DNA from: Apteryx mantelli
Lineage: Eukaryota > Chordata > Aves > Apterygiformes > Apterygidae
Reading direction: 5' to 3'
Length of the DNA: 64,000 nucleotides
NCBI RefSeq assembly: GCF_036417845.1
Contig: NC_089984.1
Span: 3,286,001 to 3,350,000, forward strand
The position numbers and the translations under genes were made by a program. This document shows positions 59,761 through 64,000 of the stretch, piece after piece; position 1 is the stretch's first letter; each line of letters starts with the position of its first letter. The notes below the pieces were generated by a model. That model was not told the origin of the DNA. It made no database searches and worked only from the letters and a program-made list of their open reading frames with translations.

Positions 59761-61599
59761 AAACAAGCAAGTCATACTAAAGTCACCTCCCAAGTGGTAT
59801 GAATTAGTCACATTAATAATGTAACGCATGCCTAACACATATACATGTGCAAACACTTCTGTTGCTACAACTGTGCAAAGTTTCCACGTTCAGCCTTTAA
59901 TTATGCCAGCTGAGTGAATCAGTGCATCCTTTAAATACAGATCAGAAACCAAATAGCACATTTTTCTTAAGTTAATTGGTGGTAGCCACTGAAGATATAG
60001 CTGTCATGCTGGATATATGACCGAACTGTACTCCAAAGCAAAATATTAAACCATCTCTGAAGAATCATCCCTGAAGTTCACTGCACAGATTTTATTTATA
60101 ATACAATCAACCTGGTAACACAGAAGTAAATGATGCTTCACTACAGAAAAATGAACTATTTGGTTCTTCCAGCTCATCTGGCACACGATCAAAAAAGCGG
60201 TTAAAGGCAACGGATTCCTCCATGCAGAAGGAGGCCGTATTTTTTAACAAAGAAGATGGGTAATATCGTAATCTCACTGACAAACAAAAATCTTTCATTC
60301 ATTTCCAACAGAGTCAGGATTTCATCCCTTATGTTCAAATCATGATCTTGTGAATGCAAGGTGACTCATTCCCAGAAAAAAAAGTTATTTGCTCAAAGGT
60401 GAATTTTCACAACCTTAGGTTTGCTATTTAACAAACTTAACTGTCTTTAAGCAAAGGTTCACTTCTTCATAACTTGCCTCCACTATTGTCCTACACTAAT
60501 TTCTGTGACAGATGCTTATTATGGACTTTATGATCGTTTGACTTCATTTCAAGATAGAATCATGCAAAAAAAGGACACTTTTTATCACACAAAGCTGATA
60601 TAAAATAGCAGTAAAAGCCATACGCTAGTGCTGACAGTTATCCTGAACTTATTTTCCTGCATATGTTTCAGTATCGATACTCCTCTCTATCCGTTTCATC
60701 AGTTTCAGAAAAGATCGGCAGCAATAGTTAAGCATTTCACTAAGACATTAATGCTAAAATAACCACCAGTTTTGATCTGCCTCCATAGAAGAAACAGGTC
60801 TAACCCCATGAAGAGGGTCGTCACAAGGATTTCACGTCACAACGACACCCTAAAAACCCAGTTTTTTTCCATTTCTGCTCAACTTCCAGGTACACAGACC
60901 CAAAACGTTTGTTTTATACAAGCAGTGTTTAAAAAAACGAAGTGACGGAAGCCTAAGCCCTCAAGAAAAATCAATTAGAGACTCAGTTTTATTTCTCAGC
61001 TTCAAATTAGTCCAGGTCTCTCTTTCCTTTTTTTGTTTGTGCAGCAGTTACGTTGCCAGTCTAATCTGCCTGAAGGTGAGGCTACAAGAACAAGTTACCC
61101 TAAAGCAAACAAGGGTATAAATGTTTATAGTGCATCAGACACACAGTGTAAGTGCTTATACCAGTCTTTCACCCCCTTCCCAATAAATGGGGCCAACTAC
61201 CCCTCACCTTACGGGGCGAGCGCCAGAGCACTCATTCCAGGGTGCAAGTACACACTTCAAGAGCCACCAACACCGTAAACCACACCCTCGTTTGCTTTGG
61301 GACAACTTTTTTCCATTCCCTTTGGGACAAGGGAGGATTTTCATTTGACTTCCTGTATTTCAGATGTTTTTTGACAATTATCTTCCTTCTTCCCTCTTCT
61401 GCTACACTGCAGCTCTCTCTAAAATACTTGCTGTCTTTTAGGGGCAAGAAAACCTACTTTAAGTGCAGTTGCTGTAAAACACCAGTACTTGTATGCAATA
61501 CGTTTCTTTAATACCAGCTTTGTTTCAAGAACAAGCTAGCACATCAACAGTCTAAGGCCTATGCAAGCGATACTATGTTCAGTGCCTTAAAGCTAGCAG

Positions 61600-61735
61600 A
61601 AGTCTTAGCTGGACAGTTACTACGATCTGAAACCTACCCTCATTCCGGGTTGGCCATAATCCTGCTCCAAGCAGGAGGCTGGACTGGAGATCTGCAGAGG
61701 TCCCTTCCAACCAGTGCTTCCAGGAAAACTGTTAG
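61600..61735 (+). mobile_element. CR1 LINE, truncated 3' end
   Basis: CTGCTCCAAGCAGGAGGCTG, GACTGGAGATCTGCAGAGG and TCCCTTCCAACCAGTGCTTC are the classic avian CR1 3' end. Little diverged compared with the other CR1 pieces, so a younger copy; 5' boundary approximate. Confidence 0.8.
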
Positions 61736-61903
61736 CACTTTAAGAGGACAAAGATAGTCAAAGCCACAACACAGCCTAACCTGAGTGCCCTGGCCCAAAC
61801 TGTTAACATAAGAAATTGATAGTATCAAGGGAAAAGACACACCAGATAGCTCAGAGAACCGCAGCAACTCCCAGAGCGCCTTAAAGGAAGAGTAGCTGGG
61901 TTT

Positions 61904-61926
61904 TTTATTTTTTATTTATTTTTATT
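61904..61926 (-). terminator. MINPP1: Cluster of AATAAA (minus), probable MINPP1 poly(A) signals
   Basis: Four overlapping TTTATT words on the + strand (61904, 61911, 61915, 61921) give AATAAA on the MINPP1 strand, 700 nt past the MINPP1 stop. That predicts a 3' UTR of about 0.7 kb. Confidence 0.4.
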
Positions 61927-62622
61927 AAAGAGAGTTTACTTACCTCAGTGACTAACTTGCTATGTTGGATGAGTTGATGCCTGTAAGAATTTTAACTCCT
62001 TGACCCCTTTCAGGCAGATAATGTACATAGAAACATTGCAACTCCTCCTGCTTTAAATGCCCGAGACAAGAGATGTTCATGCAGTGCTGTCCAGGCAGAA
62101 GATGGGTAGCTGTGGGGAAGGAATATGTACCCTCTCCCTCCTCGACACTCGGGAAAGGGAGCAAAATTTCTTGCTCACAAGTTTGGATTATTTCATGCCT
62201 GCCCTAGGAGAACAAAAGCAAGCAAAACAGCCAGTGCAAAGCAACACTGAATCAGTCCAATCAACTTCGGCTCTGATAAAATGCAAGTTGCCTCAGCTCC
62301 TAAATCCATCTACTGCACATTCATAAGAGGAATGACCTATGAAATTACTTATTCTCACATGTAAACATACAGGCACGCTTTATCTTGCATCACATATATG
62401 TTACAAAGCAACAACCCTGTTACCGCATTTGCTTTTGTAATTCTGCTTAGGTAATATGCAAACAGTGCGCTTAACTAACGGAGACAACCAGATAAGTCAT
62501 GACCGTCAAATCTGAAAGTTTAGAAAGTCAACGCAGCAGCAGCAAATCAAAAGTGCTTGTTCACAACATCTTTTGAACAGAACTGAGATCTATTTGCACC
62601 AAACCCACTCTATTTCATTTCC
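61927..62622 (-). other. MINPP1: MINPP1 3' UTR (probable)
   Basis: Non-coding stretch from the MINPP1 stop to the AATAAA cluster. No repeat family or coding potential recognised. Confidence 0.4.
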
Positions 62623-63022
62623 TCAAAGTTCATCAGTAGCAGTATTATTATTTTTTGGTAATTCACATTCTTCTTTGAAGTGGCAGTTTTGAAGGATATC
62701 CTTATAATAGTCCTTGAGGTCTGCATAAACAGAGATGGTTTTATTTGAGTGATGAAACGGCAGCAACTTTTCATTCAACAGCATCTGCACTTGATACTCT
62801 TCTTTAGAGGTTTTCACTTGATCACAGTGATAAAGTACAAATACCAGGTTTGCTGCATAAGGCACAATCCGGCCACTGCGAAATTTCCGATGCGTTTGTT
62901 TGACGTAATTGTTTGCCCTGAGAGGCTCGTCATCTTTGAAGAAGCCCATAAGAGCGAGCAGTGGCTGAAGTGTCTCTGCATGTCCAATTTGTACAATCAC
63001 AGGTGAAGAAATGGGCTTTGAA
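62623..63022 (-). CDS. MINPP1: MINPP1, last coding exon (multiple inositol-polyphosphate phosphatase 1)
   Basis: Acceptor TTTTTTAG at 63023-63024, one base of a split codon, then [20 protein letters not shown] through [75 protein letters not shown] to the end NNNTATDEL, stop TGA at 62623-62625. MINPP1 is a histidine-acid phosphatase-fold enzyme of the ER that strips phosphates from InsP6 and 2,3-bisphosphoglycerate. The HAE triplet (GHAETL) is the catalytic proton-donor motif of the C-terminal half; the N-terminal RHGxRxP motif is outside the window. The C-terminal TDEL is an ER-retrieval signal of KDEL type (SDEL in human, as I recall). Earlier exons must lie beyond 64000. Confidence 0.95.
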
Positions 63023-64000
63023 CTAAAAAAGACAAGAGCAAAGGATCAGGAAGAGCCCATGCTTCAAAACCAGCATGCCAATGTACTGCACAGAGGTCAG
63101 TGGCGAAAGCTTAAAGTAGTAGATTTTGAACTTGTTTTACTCTGATGCCCTATAAAAGCCTGCTTGGGAATTTCAGTACGTAACAGGCTTTTTAAAAGCA
63201 TCCAAGTTAAAGAATCTGTAATACATGTTGCAATAAATATAGCTAGATACAAAGGAATATGGTAAACGAAAGCAAAGACCAGATTCACAGTATGCACCCA
63301 TATACCCCGTGCATCTCTCAGACTTCCTGCGTGAACCCAATTACTTGTACTAGTCTCAGTTATGGGAAGAGCCAATAAACATGTTACAATTAATATACTG
63401 GTTTGGGATTAAACATAACATTTTTAAAAAATAGCATTGCCTCCTCCCGTCAGGAATTAAGGGCAGCAAATCTCCAAGCCAGTTGCAAGGCTCTGTTAAA
63501 ACACAAACCAAATCAAGGCCTTCATCTTACATGACTGGACTTCTCTTCTGTTGCCAGCATCTGGGAAGGCATCAGGACACCCTGATAACTCATAACTCCC
63601 ATAACTCAGATCCATTGCAAATACATAGAGTTATTCTCCCATCACGGGCTGTGTTTGGAAAATTCCCCAAGATTTTTACCAAATACGCACTATATAGATT
63701 TGCTTAATACAGAGCTATGACTAAAATATAACATAGCTGTTCGCAGAATTCAGAGTTGCGTTTAATCCGAGTTATTAGAGTCAATCGTTTTTTTTGGTTA
63801 TTCCCTAGCAAAAGCAAAAAGCATCCGAGTAACAGAGCATAATGAATGATTAAGGGAGCTCATTCAGGACACAATCCTCTTCACAAAGAAAAATGACTTA
63901 ATATTAAAACACATTTTTTCTCTAGCCTCTCTAAATACTTCAAATGACTTAGAAATTTTTTAAGTCATCTTAATAAGTTTCTGCTTAAACTAATCCAAGG
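63023..64000 (-). other. MINPP1: MINPP1 intron (5' exons beyond window)
   Basis: AT-rich intron sequence from the last MINPP1 acceptor to the window edge. No further MINPP1 exon or repeat family was recognised. Confidence 0.75.

Larger units (their letters stand above)
45551..61900. other. PAPSS2-MINPP1 intergenic region
   Basis: 16 kb with no recognisable exon, RNA gene or intact mobile element. Named contents: a 29-bp tandem repeat (46891), an ancient CR1 RT-region fragment (56540-56790), an ancient CR1 3' end (58235-58360), AT-rich palindrome (57412-57447), a (TA)n run (59727) and a younger CR1 3' end (61600-61735). The rest (45.6-46.8, 47.0-56.5, 58.4-59.7 and 59.8-61.6 kb) holds only short chance frames as far as I can see. 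It could contain enhancers or long non-coding RNAs, which I cannot test. Confidence 0.7.

Overview
The window is vertebrate nuclear DNA, most likely from a bird. Exons are split by long introns with GT/AG borders, there are no operons or ribosome binding sites, and CR1 LINE 3' ends of the sauropsid type are present. Avian origin is inferred from the CR1 tails and the compact genes (PAPSS2 takes about 34 kb from start to stop codon). The species cannot be told.

Layout. (1) Positions 1-4947, + strand: the last three coding exons of ATAD1 (Msp1), the AAA ATPase that extracts mislocalised tail-anchored proteins from the mitochondrial outer membrane, followed by its 3' UTR. (2) About 6.1-8.7 kb: a short tail-to-tail intergenic gap. 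(3) 10809-44945, - strand: a complete PAPSS2 (bifunctional PAPS synthase 2) in 12 coding exons. All splice sites and phases close into one 1,830-nt frame of 609 residues. A probable 2.1 kb 3' UTR lies at 8.7-10.8 kb, and a CpG island promoter lies around exon 1 at 44.4-45.5 kb. (4) 45.5-61.9 kb: an intergenic region with no recognisable gene, holding ancient CR1 fragments and simple repeats. (5) 62623-63022, - strand: the last coding exon of MINPP1 (multiple inositol-polyphosphate phosphatase), ending in an ER-retrieval signal, with the start of its upstream intron running to the window end.

The order ATAD1 > < PAPSS2 < MINPP1 is the same as in the mammalian PTEN-proximal block. The genes are neighbours by conserved synteny, not a functional pathway: PAPSS2 makes the sulfate donor PAPS, MINPP1 dephosphorylates inositol phosphates, and ATAD1 does membrane-protein quality control.

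No undescribed biological system was found. The items most worth a second look are: a roughly 300-codon minus-strand frame with only two internal stops inside a PAPSS2 intron (possible decayed retrocopy), the PAPSS2 N-terminus without the lysine-rich nuclear-localisation motif of the mammalian protein, convergent poly(A) signals that may let ATAD1 and PAPSS2 transcripts overlap, and several very old CR1 and MIR-like fragments.
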